From Amblyomma americanum (taxonomy: Eukaryota; Arthropoda; Arachnida; Ixodida; Ixodidae), in NCBI RefSeq assembly GCF_052857255.1, contig NC_135497.1, forward strand, positions 552,048,113 through 552,112,112: DNA of 64,000 nt, written 5' to 3'. The notes under the pieces are model-generated. The model was given only the letters and a program-made list of their open reading frames with translations. It did no database searches and was not told the DNA's origin. The translations under genes and the position numbers were made by a program. This document shows positions 21,452 through 34,354 of this stretch, in pieces. The stretch's first letter is position 1, and each line of letters opens with the position of its first letter.

Positions 21452-24400
21452 GTGTTCTGTCGTGTGCAGCACGCGGGTGACATTATAGTTCAGTCAGTGA
21501 CAAGACTGAAAAAACTGGGAAGGTAGCTAGTAGAACTCACCTGCCAGCAACAAAACACATTTTCAGTCACGTGCAGCGGTTCTCCGCCGACCGCCAGGAC
21601 CTACTTAGGATCTACCTATTCCTCTATCTACCTATTAAAATAATTATAGAATAATAACAAGCACCATCTTCCCCACACGCAAGAAAATGTAGACATGGAA
21701 CAGCCTTAACACATACATTAAAATTAAACAAAACCTCCTAATGTACGCCCATCTCGGCGTCTCGAGAGATGTAAAGATGTCAGGAAAGGTGAGGTGTGGT
21801 GATTATAAGATCCTGAGATCTTACATTTGCCTGTATTAAAAAAAAACGGCGGAAAGATTCGAGACGGAGCCTTGTAAGCAGACACAAAACTAGAAGACGC
21901 AGCAATTCACGATGTCTCTCGACTCAGATCCGGAAGAGACGAATGTAGCCTAGAGGCGAAATGATAAGTCATAACAATACAACAGCGGAGCGCAATGACA
22001 AAGTAAGAGGTAAAGTAGCTAGCAGCATGGTGACATGCTAGCACAAAAATTAAAAAATAATAAAATTGCAAAGTATGTGCCTCCGCCAACCCCAAAGACA
22101 AAAGAGAGCCAGCCGAAATACCAAAATTAATTTATAGGCAGGAGAGTAGCGGGGACATAAATTACATTATAAGCATGTATCATATGAGATTCAGCAAGCA
22201 TCAAAACACAGACGAAGCTACAAACAAGAATCTGGGAACTGAGCACGGGTGGGCATCGGGGGTTCTATCTGCGTCAAAATGAAACGCGTACAAGAGAACT
22301 GAAATGCGAACTGCAAAAGAGGGAGATATGACACTTGGGAAGCAGAATACTAGAGCGGTTGATTTTCGCATCGAAGGCGTAAAGACTGCTCTTTGCAAGT
22401 AATAACGGTCCACTTGTATATTACCTCCCCAGCCGCTAATATTTTTTCTTGTTTGTTCTCGCGTTTCAATTCTTTTGTTCGCGTTTCATTCGACGCTGAT
22501 GGTAAGCATTATTCAGAAGCTTCAGTGCCGATTAGCATAAGATATATAACGCGGCAGAATAATTCCGAGTGGATATGTAATGTCGCCAAGATATTCACTG
22601 CCGTAATAAGAAAAAAATAGTTCGCACTAATGAAATGCAAATTCCAGTTGTAGCGAAAGAGGCCGCGGTGAAATGTTCGCAAAGGACGCAGAAGGCAAAA
22701 GTGGCAGGAAAGTAATATCATGCAGATCTGCCGATGGAGGACGATGTGCTGCTACAAAACCACAGAATCATGTGTACAAAATGTCTCGTGAACTCAAGAG
22801 TGGAAAAAGCACGAATAAATGCTGACAACGTAACACAGCAAAATAGGAGGGCAATGTGAAAAACTTGAAAAAAATTGGCCGAATTTAACTACCGTGTCTT
22901 CACGAATACAGCGCGACCACTATTCGAATGCTAAGGTTGCTATTGCGGGCGCGAAACACTGAAAAGTAAACGAATGTAACGCGAGAAACGAGACCACAAT
23001 ATACTAACAGTTGGGTAGGGATTTATAATAAGGTTAGCACCTAAAAATTGTAATTATATGCTTCTTTTTCATAGGAACCTTAGTAAAGTACGGTAGTTGC
23101 AACCACTGTTAGTACGCGAACGTCTCAAGCACCCTTTCTTCTTTAAGAGAGCCGCGGAGCGGATTATCAGACAATGCCGATACGAAGTTAAGCATGGAGT
23201 CCCGCCGCGCCATTTATTATGAGCTTCAGAGACTTTTCATTAAAATCATAACTGCCAGTCGCTAAACGGTCCGGACGCTGAGCCATGCCTCCCGGACGTC
23301 AGTGACCGTTCTGGGCAGCATTTAAACCAGCCGTCGACTAGCGCGTGAAGGCTTCAAAAAATTGCTCGGCAGCGCGCGAATTGGATTTCGCCGCAACGTG
23401 CGCCAGGTACTGAGAGGAGCTGCGGAAGCGGCTTTTTCGCGTGCTAACGTTTTCCGTGCACAGGCGACGGAATCCTGGAGAGAAGACATCGTCTGAGGGC
23501 GATAGAGACCTACGAATCTAACATTGAATGATTTAAGTTTTCTTCCTTCACTCCGTGTACCCGTAGGGAATTACTGCTGTTAGCATCAGTGGCGCTGCGG
23601 ACGTCGAAGGTGTTTGTCGAACTTTTATACAACAAAATGAAAGTATTTACGTCTCGCAGATTCTATAGCGCGTTCCTCGGCACTATGCATCCAATATACA
23701 CTCGGTATGCACGCAAGTGCATCGCAACTGCTCCGAAATTTGATGCGCTGTGCCGGTCACCTCAGTTGAATATTCGAGGATAGGAGCTTCTGTTAGCAGA
23801 AATGTACGGCACTCCAACTTATACGCCGTGAGTAATTAAACAGATCCTACCGTAGACCTTCACGTGTATGAGGTCCGTCGAATCTGACAGTGGGTGGGTG
23901 GAGGCTCGTGTGTGGGAGACGCACTTTTACCGGAAACCACACTGGAGATTACTTCGGAGGATTCACCATCCGGGCATCCTCTAGGTGGCTCGGACGGTGT
24001 CCCGATACGCTGCTTTCCGCTAGGGGCGCTGAGGAATGAAGGCGTCACACACGCACGCACGTACGCACGCAGACACACAGACCACGAGTTTTTCGCCGAA
24101 AGACCACTATATAGCCAGCGCAGTAAAAAGAAATTTGAATCTGGAGCTGCGGGGAAAGCAGCCAAACACGGAAAGCCAGGAAGAAAGGAGAGCCACGTAG
24201 GGTGCCTCGATGGCCAGCGAGCGGACCTCCAAGCACTCTAGACCCGCGCAGAGAGCCGCGCAGTCACAGCGGAAGTATTCCGCGGGCGATTAAGGCGGCG
24301 CAGCAGCGACAGTGCAGCCAGTGACAAAGCGAAGGGCGAAGACCTTCAACTGCCTTCACAGACGAGCTTCGGGCTAGGATGGCCGTGCAGAAGCGAGAGT

Positions 24401-26214
24401 GTAGGAAGCGTCAATGCTAAACAGCCGCAGCCTTCGCGTGAGATTTGAGACTGCAGTGACGGCTTTTGTCGAATCTTTTGGGGTAGGGATGATACTTCGA
24501 CATTGGTTTTCGAAACCTCACTGTAGAACAGTTGCAGTAAAAACTGTGGCTGAGAAATTTGCTGCCAATTTCTAAACAGATGCAGCTTGCATCAGAGCTA
24601 AAAACTGGATAACTTTTGTCTAGTACTTTTTATTTTTGTTTTATTTTCTTCAAGTGTAGCTTCTTAAAATCTACAGAATGCATAGTGTTGAAATTTTGCA
24701 TGAGAGTAGAATCTGTTGTTCTATTTAACTGGCACCTCAGATATGAGCGTTGAGCAAAAGTAGATTTACTGCGTTCTTTTCTCACTCGTTCCAACAAAAT
24801 TGCGACCCATAAATGATCTTTTTTTTACTTGTAAAAAATATAAAGAATTCGGGCACTGGTCCTGGTACAAGTCATGCGAAAGTCAGTGCTTGAATTTCGG
24901 GGGAAATGTTACTTTGCTTACGACTAATAGTCGCTGAAAAAGGGCCATATAAACTTCCAGAAATGCTGTTTTGAGAAAAATGCACATCAAGCATCTGAAA
25001 AATTGTACCTTTCCGCGGGAAGTGACCACAAAAAACAGGATAAAAAATTTATGAAGTCGAAATAGCCATGTTTAATGTATTTCGCAAAGCTAAAGAAATT
25101 CTCTTTCAGAAGTTGGACAAATCAAACAATCTAAAACAATGTGGGATTAGAAAAATGAAAATAAATCCTCTGGAAGCTACCACCATTCCGCTCTACGTTA
25201 CCAACCAAAAGGATTAAAAAGCACCTCTGATGTATGTACCCTGCAGGCTAATTAATCCGTAGCCTACTTGAGCCAGTAATTTTTTTGCGGTTGACCGAAT
25301 TGGGGGGGGGGGGGGGGGGGCTGTTCACGAATACAGCGTACTGACCAATATGCGCGTAAATACGGTATATTTTTCGCAACTGTTTCTGCATCAGATAGAG
25401 TTATAACGTGCAAGTTTACTTTTCGCATCTATTGCCAATAAAAACTGTCGTCAGACTAGAGTAAATGCGGAAATTTTCCAGCGCTTAAATGCAATATATG
25501 TGTTTATTTACTTGTAAGCGTAAGGAGGGTGGCCTGAGTGATAATGTCTTGTACACTCCACCGGGCGAGGGAGAGAAGGGAAGATGATGGGGTATGGTAG
25601 ATGACGGCGTGGACAGAAGAAAAATGCGAATACGTAGACATGCACATCACTAAACAGTCTAACCACCGCTTGAGTCGAAACCCGTGCAACTTGAAAAGCG
25701 ATGTAACGCCCGCACTGCAGAGATATCCCTGCCTCTGGCCACGTCCCAAGCATTCTGTGCGCTGATGAAGGCCTGGTGTGACCTAGCGTCTGAGCGGTGG
25801 GGCACGAATCAGTTTCTAGAGTCTGCGCGACAAATTAAATGAAGGTACGTACTCCCTCTTAAAATCCACCGCGCCACGCGGAACTTTAAATGTCTTGTCG
25901 CAGGCGGCCGTGTCGAAGGGCCACTTCATTCCAATGTTTCGCCATCGCGCTGCGCATAAAGCTGCAAAGGAGGCAGGTGGCATCGTGCCTCGAAAACGGG
26001 AGCGGTGATAGTTAACTGTTGCTGTGAGCAGTCTTTTCTTCCTCGCCAGCGTTTTCATGTAGCCCGCTCTATCGCGGCATCTACTGGATGACGATATGCT
26101 GGGCGTTTCGTCGTGCTTATGAGTGCAGCTTGGCAGCGTCGAGGCCCAGATTCTGGCAAAACCTTTTTCAAAAAAAAAAAAACAGTCCAGTCTTGAGAAT
26201 TTTGGTTTCGAATA
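21452..26214. other. long unassigned region
   Basis: No convincing coding region, RNA gene or recognisable element. Minor features: a CA/CG-rich simple repeat CACACGCACGCACGTACGCA (about 24048-24080) and a G-homopolymer (about 25303-25320). Short frames such as 23894-24241 and 25816-26352 show no domain signature. Confidence 0.4.
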
Positions 26215-26495
26215 AAAAATACACCCGGGTTCGAACCCGACCGCGGCGGCTGCGTTTTTATGGAGGAAAAACGCCAAGGCGCCCGTGTGCTGTGCGATGT
26301 CAGTGCACGTTAAAGATCCCCAGGTGGTCGAAATTATTCCGGAGCCCTCCACTACGGCACCTATTCTTCCTTTCTTCTTTCACTCCCTCCTTTATCCTTT
26401 CCCTTACGGCGCGGTTCAGGTGTCCAAAGATATATGAGACAGATACTGCGCCATTTCCTTTCCCCAAAAAACCAATTATTATTAATATTATTAAA
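26215..26495 (+). mobile_element. 5'-truncated tRNA-derived SINE with long T/C-rich tail
   Basis: Starts within the tRNA-like B box (GGGTTCGAACCCGACCGCGG) and continues with the Ruka-like body (TGTCAGTGCACGTTAAAG, CAGGTGGTCGAAATTATTCC, GAGCCCTCCACTACGGC). It then has a tail not seen in the 33290 copy: CTTTCACTCCCTCCTTTATC, ACGGCGCGGTTCAGGTGTCC, CCCCAAAAAACCAATTATTA. The inverted tail recurs at 18025-18165, so the tail is a real part of a subfamily. Confidence 0.75.
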
Positions 26496-26739
26496 AATAC
26501 ACACCACTCGTGAGGAGTCTACCCACAGATTTAGCGTCCGGCTCCCCGAATCACGACAAGCTGAGCTGCAGTTAACATAGTTTTGTGGTCTAGACTGTAT
26601 CGGTGAACTGTTTGCAGAGCGAGTACAACAGCTGCCGCTGCTGGCGCTGGAGGCGTCACTGATGCGTCCGCATTAACGCCCCACTGCATCTGCCTCTTTT
26701 TTTTTCTATGCTCCTGAGGTGCACATACAAGATACGATT

Positions 26740-27180
26740 CTGCTAGCCTCTGAACCTACACATTAGTGCTTTGCCAAGAATACACAAATAAAGGAAGTCC
26801 CAGAATACAAATACCTCGGCATAACGTTTACAAACACTCTTTCATGTTTCAAACACGTTGCAAACATTTGCCTATCAATCCTATCGAAAACTTGGCTTTC
26901 TGCGTCACAAACTGAAAACTGCTTCGTATTCTGTAGTTAAATCATCTAGCCTGCAGAACTTACATATTTCCAAAATCAGAACACGCAGCAATAATATGGA
27001 ACCTCTTTTACGCAAAGGGTAAACACACTTGAAACGCTCCTGAGGCTAGCAGCGCCGTTCATTTTTGATATGTTTAGATCCACTGATTCTCCGTCACAAC
27101 TAATGGCTGACAAACATATGGCTATTTTAGACTCGCGAAGAACTATAGAACGAATTCAATTTCTTTTCACGATGTGCAGA
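26740..27180 (+). pseudogene. fossil LINE C-terminal fragment
   Basis: Reads KEVPEYKYLGITFTNTLS, then in another frame AYRKLGFLRHKLKTASYSV and IFPKLEHAAIIWN (where RPxLEYAxxIW is expected), and finally MADKHMAILDSRRTIERIQF. This is the region after RT in jockey/I-type LINEs. Frame changes show decay. It abuts a SINE at 27185. Confidence 0.55.
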
Positions 27181-27184
27181 GTGC

Positions 27185-27470
27185 ATCGGTGGCCTAGTCG
27201 GCAATAAATAAAAAAGCGACAGCCTAGTCGTTTGAACATCCGCCTCGCATGGGGGGGTGTTTGATTCAATCCACAGTGCCGCCGGGTACAGGCTTTCCCC
27301 TAGCCTGGTGCTCGGCTTATTTCGGGTGAAATACTTGGGAAATGAGTCTTGGACCCCAACTTCACTGGGAAAAAAAGCTCGTGCCATGGCGATCTTTGGC
27401 CACAGATGCCCTTGCGCCATAAAGAAAGCATCATGCTCATCATTTCACGATGTATAATAAGTGGCTGGAA
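27185..27470 (+). mobile_element. probable tRNA-derived SINE
   Basis: The head reads CGGTGGCCTAGTCG (A-box-like) with a small insertion, then TTTGAACATCCGCCTCGCAT and GTTTGATTCAATCCACAGTG (B-box-like). The body includes TTTCGGGTGAAATACTTGGG and ends with TTGCGCCATAAAGAAAG. It looks like another tick tRNA-derived family. No clear target duplication seen. Confidence 0.5.
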
Positions 27471-28639
27471 TTTAACTGATAGACATATATTCAACCTTAC
27501 CTGCCACGCGCATCTAGGCACCGTCAAGCTCATAACTAGCTCTGTTTCCACGCATGCGCAAGCTTGTTTAAAAAATTCTTTTTTTTTTCCTCTTAAAGTT
27601 ACTAAATAGAATGGTCCTCTCTTGACAATGTTTTCCACTGATAGATTTGACCATGCGCTATACTCGGGAATTTTGCGTTGTAATCTTCAATATTGTTTTT
27701 TCACTCATTTCTCGTGGTTATCTTTTCTCTGCGGTGGTGCCATGCAAGTGTATATTCGTTCTGATTACGTGAAGGCCATCATTTTTCAGTGCTGAATTAA
27801 ATGCCAACGTTTTAATTTCTGTTCTCTTGTTTCTACTTTTTGTTGCTTGTACATAGCACAAGAGCACATGTAAGAAAATGTTTACAATCACGCCAGCCTG
27901 CTTAGTCTCATGGAGACTGCACCATGTGCAACTAAATAGAAATGTACTCAAGGATAAGCTGCTTTGGTTCGGCAATAGGTAAACTGTTAACTTTTTCGCA
28001 TTCCAGGAATGAGCAAACATTGGAAATCTTTAGCCGCCATCCACGGTTACTTGCTGAGAACAAACGCAGCGGCAAGACCTGACGACCGTACTTGTCGCCC
28101 TAGAAAAACTTTTGTCCGAGTGATCTTCAAGAAGCAGAGGCAGGGGATGTAGTGGCAATATCAGGTCAGTCTTAAGAACACACAAAGCAGTTCAGGAACG
28201 CTCTTCGCAGCGTTTGCCTAAATAAACTCTTCACCGCCGTCAGTACTTTCCTCTCTGTTCTCCCCTGTACACTCAAATTGCCCCAAATCCTAATGCTATC
28301 TCCGACATTTCCTTTTCTCCTGCCCCCGTTGCCATTCAATCTCCTAATTCTCCATAGAGCTCTTGCTCAACATGACAGGCTTGGCTAGTCTTTGACCGAC
28401 TTGTCTTGGGACTCCCCTGGCCCAGGATATCCTCGGCATCCTCGACGCCTATTTCTGCGTCCCAATCAAGTTTTATCTCTATCTTTCTCTCAACTGGCAT
28501 TGGGCAGGTGCGACTTTCCTCCGCTCTGTTTGACAGTACTATAAGAGTAGCTGGAGTACCTGCGCTCGCACGCTTTCCGACGCGCGCAAGCGAGACACAC
28601 CCGTGCATGACAGCGCTGGCATACTGTACCGCCTCAGAC
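27471..28639. other. unassigned region
   Basis: No recognisable gene. The minus frame at 28336-28608 (90 residues, Glu/Asp/Arg-rich) has no known domain and is not supported further. Confidence 0.35.
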
Positions 28640-30020
28640 AGGGCAGTAAGTGAAGTACTTTAATTCGCTGTAATTAACTTACTGAATTTTAATTAATTTT
28701 CTCAGTAATTTTTGATGTAATGAATTACTATTCTGGTCTAGTATATAAATAACGTAGTGAATTACATTACGGTAATAATTTCGCAGGAAAAGTAATTAAT
28801 TCGTTATGAAATTTTTTGATTAAAATACAACACTACTCTTTGTATCGGCAAAACATTGACCTTTCTTACGCCCTGCAGAGCGCCTCGAAAGCGACAACGG
28901 CACGCGGAAAGCCTGCGCCAGCGTAAAGAACCGGCAAGCAGAACTGAGTAGGACTGTGCGTACAGGACCGCTGGTGTCCTCGGTAGCCGGGTGACTACCG
29001 GCGGGTATGCGATGGAGTTAGGTTTGCGGGCCGACGAGCAGACGGCCATCAACAACTCACACCTGGACGTTGTGCACTTGGCTGTGTTTAGTTTTCTTTG
29101 TAAAGTGTTCGTAGCGCTGCCCCGGCACCTGTCGTCCAGCAGTTTTAACAAGCCCTACCATTGAGGTACAGCGGGAAGGGCGGTTAGCCGACAGCGAGGG
29201 GCCATGACCTTGGAAGGCCGCGTTGTTGCCGTAAAGCGGAGCCGACACGCAGGCCTGTCAGGTTTGGAGAGTGGCTTGGGTCGTATACCAGTTCGACGGC
29301 GCACCGCGCGACGGAAGACAGATGCTCCTGAGACAGACATGAAAGGGAAAGCGCGCTGCCGCGTCTGCGTGCGCAACCCCGGCTGCATGTCAACGTCACT
29401 CCTGTTGTCGATGCATTTTTGTGTGTTTGTGTTGTGTGCTGTGTAGCCATGAGCAGCAGTGCTTAACGACCTCGTGGAACGGGAACAGGCGGAAATGCGC
29501 ATGGCGCTAACGTTACTGAACGTAAGCTGCTGAGGACGATTCCTGGGACCGCAGGAGCAATAAATAACCTGCTTCGGATGCTTTAGCCGGTGGATACAGC
29601 ACTGGGTAGCAAGGCGTTAGGTTCACAGTTCATTTGTATTTTGAGCGCAAGGCAAGTGACAGGTGTTTGGCCCTGCTTCTGTTTTCGTTGTTTTGTTGGC
29701 GTTGTCTTGTCCTTGTAACAGCCGGTGCTATTGGAAAGAAGTGGGATGAGGGAATAGTTTTCTGGGAAAGAATTTGGTTGGAAGAGCAAAGAATGTGTGC
29801 GTCGTGTTTGAAGAGAGGCTGGTGTTTTTTCTGTGCATACGTTGTTTTTGTACACGAAAACCAGACAGTAATTAAAATGTAATTGCGTTACCTTCCGGAT
29901 GTAATTGTATTGCAATGTCATTACTTTTTGTAGCAGTAATTGGCAATGTAATTTATTTATATTCGGGCAATTTTTAGGAAAGTAATTAGTAATCTAGTTC
30001 AATTACTCTTCAAAATAATT
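28640..30020. mobile_element. possible DNA transposon or MITE with AT-rich subterminal repeats
   Basis: The left end (28640-28840) and right end (29875-30010) are both dense in short TAATTACT-type words in opposite orientation (GTAATTAACTTACTGAATTT on the left; AAGTAATTAGTAATCTAGTT on the right). They enclose a normal-composition interior of about 1 kb. This resembles animal transposons with arrays of subterminal TAATTACT repeats. I could not fix exact ends or a target duplication. Confidence 0.35.
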
Positions 30021-30410
30021 CAACCATGTATGTACCGCATATAATGAACAGGCAAGCGTCAGGCCGTGACGTAACAGAGTTGCGGCGGCACTGGCGCCAG
30101 CAGTGACTTTAGTCGTGTGGGAAAAAAGTGGGACCGTCTGCATTCGGTGTGAAATGCTTGCGTGTTTTTGAATATAAATCGCGACATGCCGACAAATTGT
30201 GGTGGTTCTGGTTGAGCCGCAAGGCGGAAGAAAGGAAGCCACATAAGCTTCCACAAGGTTATTGCGGTAATAGGGGCGAGAGTAGTGCACTATAGCGAAA
30301 GCGGTGGGCAGCAGGCGTGCATAGAAATTTGATCAGTTAGTTCGCCTCTTAAATCGCAAGAATCAACACCTGCATTTTGTTCACGTTCTGTCGTGCTATA
30401 ACAAGCTAAC

Positions 30411-30540
30411 CATGTGGGCTAGTTGGTGTATTTCAGACATAACTTCACCAGCGAAAGCACGAGACACCAGGAGAAGAACACAGGACAACGCTGGATCAGC
30501 GGGCAAGGTTTAGACGCGATATTTCGTATGCGTGTGATCG
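30411..30540 (-). mobile_element. Penelope-like 3'-end fragment
   Basis: TGTGGGCTAGTTGGTGTATT, then blocks CAGCGAAAGCACGAGACACC and AGAACACAGGACAACGCTGG, in the same order as the left end of the Penelope pair at 12381 (extension core plus minus-strand 3' end). Only about 130 bp are present, with no coding. Confidence 0.5.
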
Positions 30541-33277
30541 CAAAATGAATCCAAGGAGGGAGGGGGGGGGGGGGGAGTTTTCAGATGCCAGTCACCCGGA
30601 TTGCATGGCGAGTATCTCTTCCCCTCAAAAAAGACAAAGCAGCTGATGCCAGTCGCCTTCAGCGCTCACAGCGAGCCTCTAAGCGCGACTTATGCAGCAG
30701 CTCCGTACTGGGGTAGTAGTACGTACGACGAATATTTTTTTTCTCTGTTTTCACTTTCGCGAGCTTGAACGAGCGTGTCTTTTCAACGCTGGTCTACAAA
30801 GCGATTATGCGTCTCTAGGATCTCGGCAAAGTCACGCACCCTTTTTTCCCAGATTCTGAGAATTTTCCTATTGCAGAGCAGCCAGAACTTGTCGAACGCA
30901 GTAAATACCGCACCAAAAGCCACTTTTATCAAGCAGAAGGCGCGCATTTGAATGCAAATTTAAAAAAAGAGAACCAGAATGCATTGAAATGTTTAGCTCA
31001 GCAGAGGGAACGTAAATTCTGTTTCAAGCTATAATAAAATGTATATGTTAACGCTTGTGTAGCTCTCTCAAAGCCAAGAGAGGAAAAAAGAGAGCATTCT
31101 TGCGAACCTACATATGTTACCAGTTCAGGAAGGCGTCGACTCCTGCCGCTAATGTACGTTTCATGAAGAAGATTTTTTTAAATTCCATTTGTCGAACACG
31201 TTAAAAAAGTGCATAATTACTCTCCAGGCATCAGCAAAAGTGTTTTTGACCGCAAGCCACTCGCATGCTTCGAATTGTTGCCATATGCGAAACGGTTTCG
31301 AAGGCAGCGTCGCTTGCGCGGTGTAGTCATGCTACGTGTTTGCTGACACCCCGTGTCGCTGCCAACCGCAGCGCCACCATTTTTACAAACATGACGCTTG
31401 TCTTGCGCCTTGCTTTGCCGAAGTAAACAGTGGTCTGATGAACGCCATTTAAAGTGTGCAACGTAACAGAGGACACGTCCAAGTTTAGCGACTCTTCAAT
31501 CAACGTTTAGTTTTCCAAAAAACTACGCATACCCGGAAATTCAAGACAAGCGCATTTTTCAGGGGAAAGTTGTTTATGAACGCAATTTTTTCATATATCG
31601 TAAAATATTCCACTCTAACAATCAATATCACAGCAGATCTCCCTCGTCAGGCCTGCATCTTTTTTTTTTTTGCTGTTAACCTTATTGCTATCGTCGCAGA
31701 CGTTCGCCATTGGTTTTTTATGGCAGTCTAAACTGCTCGATGCGAGCAACGGGCAAAAGCTTTTGGCGCGCACCAGAAGAATATACCATTACTACCAATA
31801 TGTCCATTACAGTACCTGACAATATTTCAGAGTTGTCTCACCATTAAAATAGATGTCCCAAGATTCCTGTACTTCAGTGGGGCGGGGGAGCAAAACTTGC
31901 TTCACGGACAGAGAAAGATCCGTCTACCCGTGAATAGGCGACAGGCTATATTATAAAAAAAGCATTTCATGCAAAACAGCAACATTGTAATAGTAACTGA
32001 GGAATCATGTTATGGATGCCCAGGGTTGTAACAATAAAACAGTATTCCAATTTGTAAATTATAATGATTGCAAGAAAAGGCGACAAAAAGACTGTGTGGG
32101 TTGATGGCCTAGATTATAAAATAGTTACGAATTAATGCAGGCGGTATCATCTACATAGAAGGCATTTTCCCCACAAAAGCACGATGCCATTATTAGAAGC
32201 ACACTAAAATCTTTTAAATTGTGATGTATTATGCTTGCAAGACTAATTCTTCAAGGCTTTTATCATTTAGCATAAAGATATGCATACTTCGTTGGACAAA
32301 GTAGGTCATTTAGGATATGTACAACTAGGCCACGTACTTTCCGGCTTTAACCGGAAAAAATCAATAAGCATCTGCAGGTAAAAAGTATGAAGCCGGGTAA
32401 GAGCAAAAACACCGGTTTCTGAGCACAGCGATACCAACCGACGACCGTTTTCGCCGAGAAGCTTTCCTACTCTGCGTGCTGAGGAGGCACTGGTAACAGT
32501 AATCCCTATATTAACTCGATAGCGTTAAGTAACTCGTGTCGCAGAAAATCCGGAGTCGCTGACCATGAGCAAAAAATCTAGAAAAACTCCCTAGAGAAGC
32601 AACCTATAAGGAAGGTGGGCCACCAAGGTCACGTGACCTTGCGGCGTCAACACCACCTGCCCACCGGTAAGTGAGCAAACAGCCTACCATGAGAGCTGGC
32701 ATATATTAGGTTGGGGCAACCTAAAAAGATTGCAAATAATAAGCCCCTGCCTGCCCCACTCATGTATAACAGGCTTAATACAATTTGAAAATAAATGAAA
32801 GTGCCCGAGGGCAATGGTAATTTTGCCACTGTAGGTGGGGAAAGTGGAAAAATTTAGGGATGGAGGAAAACTACATAGCGACCCACCGACGGGGAACGGG
32901 CCCGGGGAGACTCCCCTTATCTCCCCTGGGACGTAGCGGAGAGGTTGAGTGAAAGGGATAGGTTGTGTGGTTGTCGGGAAAGGGGTTATGCGTATAGGGA
33001 TGGAAATGGAACGAGTTTTTTGCTCTGACCCTTCGCGTGTCTAGACTCCACTGCAGGCCTGTCGTGCCAGGGCAGAGAGGGCGACAAGATTGCCCAATGT
33101 TGCGGCCCCGCTCACGGGATGCCCGACCACCCACCAAACGCAATGGGCTGCGACCGCCAGAAGCAGAAGACCCTCACCCGGGGTCAGCTACATCGGGCCC
33201 CTCCAAGACTTTCAGGGTTTGTTTCCAACCTGCCAGCTACTAACCGTCGAGTGCTTTTCGCGGTTTTTCAGACACCG
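30541..33277. other. unassigned region
   Basis: No supported gene. Simple tracts include a G-run near 30560-30577. From about 32850 the composition becomes GC-rich and continues so to 34350. Confidence 0.35.
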
Positions 33278-33289
33278 GAAGTATGTGTG

Positions 33290-33529
33290 TAGAGCCGCTG
33301 TGGCTCTGTGGTTATGGCGCTCGGCTGCTCACCCGAAAGACGCTGGTTCGATCCCAGCCACGGCAGTCGAATTACGATGGAGGAGAAATTCTAGAGGCCT
33401 GTGTGCTGTGCCATGTCAGTGCACGTTAAAGAACCCCACGTGGTCGAAATTTCCTGAACCCTTCACTACGGCGTATCTCACAGCCTGCGTCGCTTTAGGA
33501 TGTTAAACCCCCAGAAACCAAACCAAATC
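33290..33529 (+). mobile_element. full-length Ruka-like SINE with 12-bp target duplication
   Basis: A 240-bp element with a tRNA-like head: A-box region CTGTGGCTCTGTGGTTATGG, B box GGTTCGATCCC. The body carries TGTCAGTGCACGTTAAAGAA and CACGTGGTCGAAATTTCCTG, and the 3' end AGGATGTTAAACCCCCAGAA then ACCAAACCAAAT. Flanked by an exact direct repeat GAAGTATGTGTG (33278-33289 and 33530-33541). Pol III transcription from the internal A and B boxes is expected. Confidence 0.9.
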
Positions 33530-33541
33530 GAAGTATGTGTG

Positions 33542-34354
33542 GTGTGATCCGGCAAATAGAGGCTTAAATCGTCAGCCTGTCGGCCCTCCAGCCCTCGGCA
33601 CCATGACCTTACACCTCCGGAGGGACCCTCCTGTGCTTCCAACCAGACAACCATGCACTTATTTTCTCCCCTCGCGTGCTCCTCTCCTACTGAGGAGGGA
33701 GTGTTCAAGGCTAGGCTGACCGGGTCGCAGTTCAAGAACGTGGCTTAGGGTGAGATGACCCGGGCCTACACCGCCGGTACTCCACAACACAGACGGTTTT
33801 CGCACTGGTCGTACTACACCCCCTACCTCAGCGTGCCACAATGACCTCCATGGCCCCGTGGTCAGCCGTGAGGCCGCTTCCTCGAGGCATCGCTTCCGAG
33901 GAGCCTGGCTGCTGTGAAACCACGCGCGGACCTGAATTCCCCGCACCTAGAAACCGGCCCGTCGGTCGCCAGACGTGCACGCTCCCGCGTGCGGAGAGAA
34001 ATTGCATGTATTTGAAAACGTTTTCAACTTTGCACATGCCTTCCGTGCCGGATTTCATGGGTCCAGTCTGGGTGTGTGCCCAAGCCTGCCTCCGCTCAGG
34101 CATCAGACCACACGAGCGCGACTGGCCCTCATAGTCGCTTGGGAGTCGCTGCCACTCCCATGAGGTTTCGCATCCCCAGAGGATGGGCCCCGGCCAACCC
34201 ATCCCCACCGCTGGCGTTGCACCGGAACAAAGCCTAGTAGCCGAAACTACACCGGCCCGTATCAGTTGGAGGGGGAAGGGGGGTCACTTGCAGGCCGCAC
34301 AGTCAGATTCCCCCCCCCCCCCCCCCCCCCCAATGAGAGGTGGCCATCGTGCCA
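33542..34354. other. GC-rich unassigned repeat-like region
   Basis: GC-rich, with a long C-run (about 34310-34331). Short frames on both strands show no domain. It lies directly upstream of the RTE unit and could be an older element cut by the SINE at 33290, but nothing proves this. Confidence 0.3.

Noticed and set aside
24048..24080. Simple CA/CG-rich repeat as a functional site
   Set aside because: Short microsatellite-like tract with no supporting context.
33290..33360. Functional tRNA gene
   Set aside because: The A and B boxes belong to a SINE with a body and target duplication. The tRNA-like parts at 17292-17474, 34355-34430 and 50385-50450 are treated the same way.
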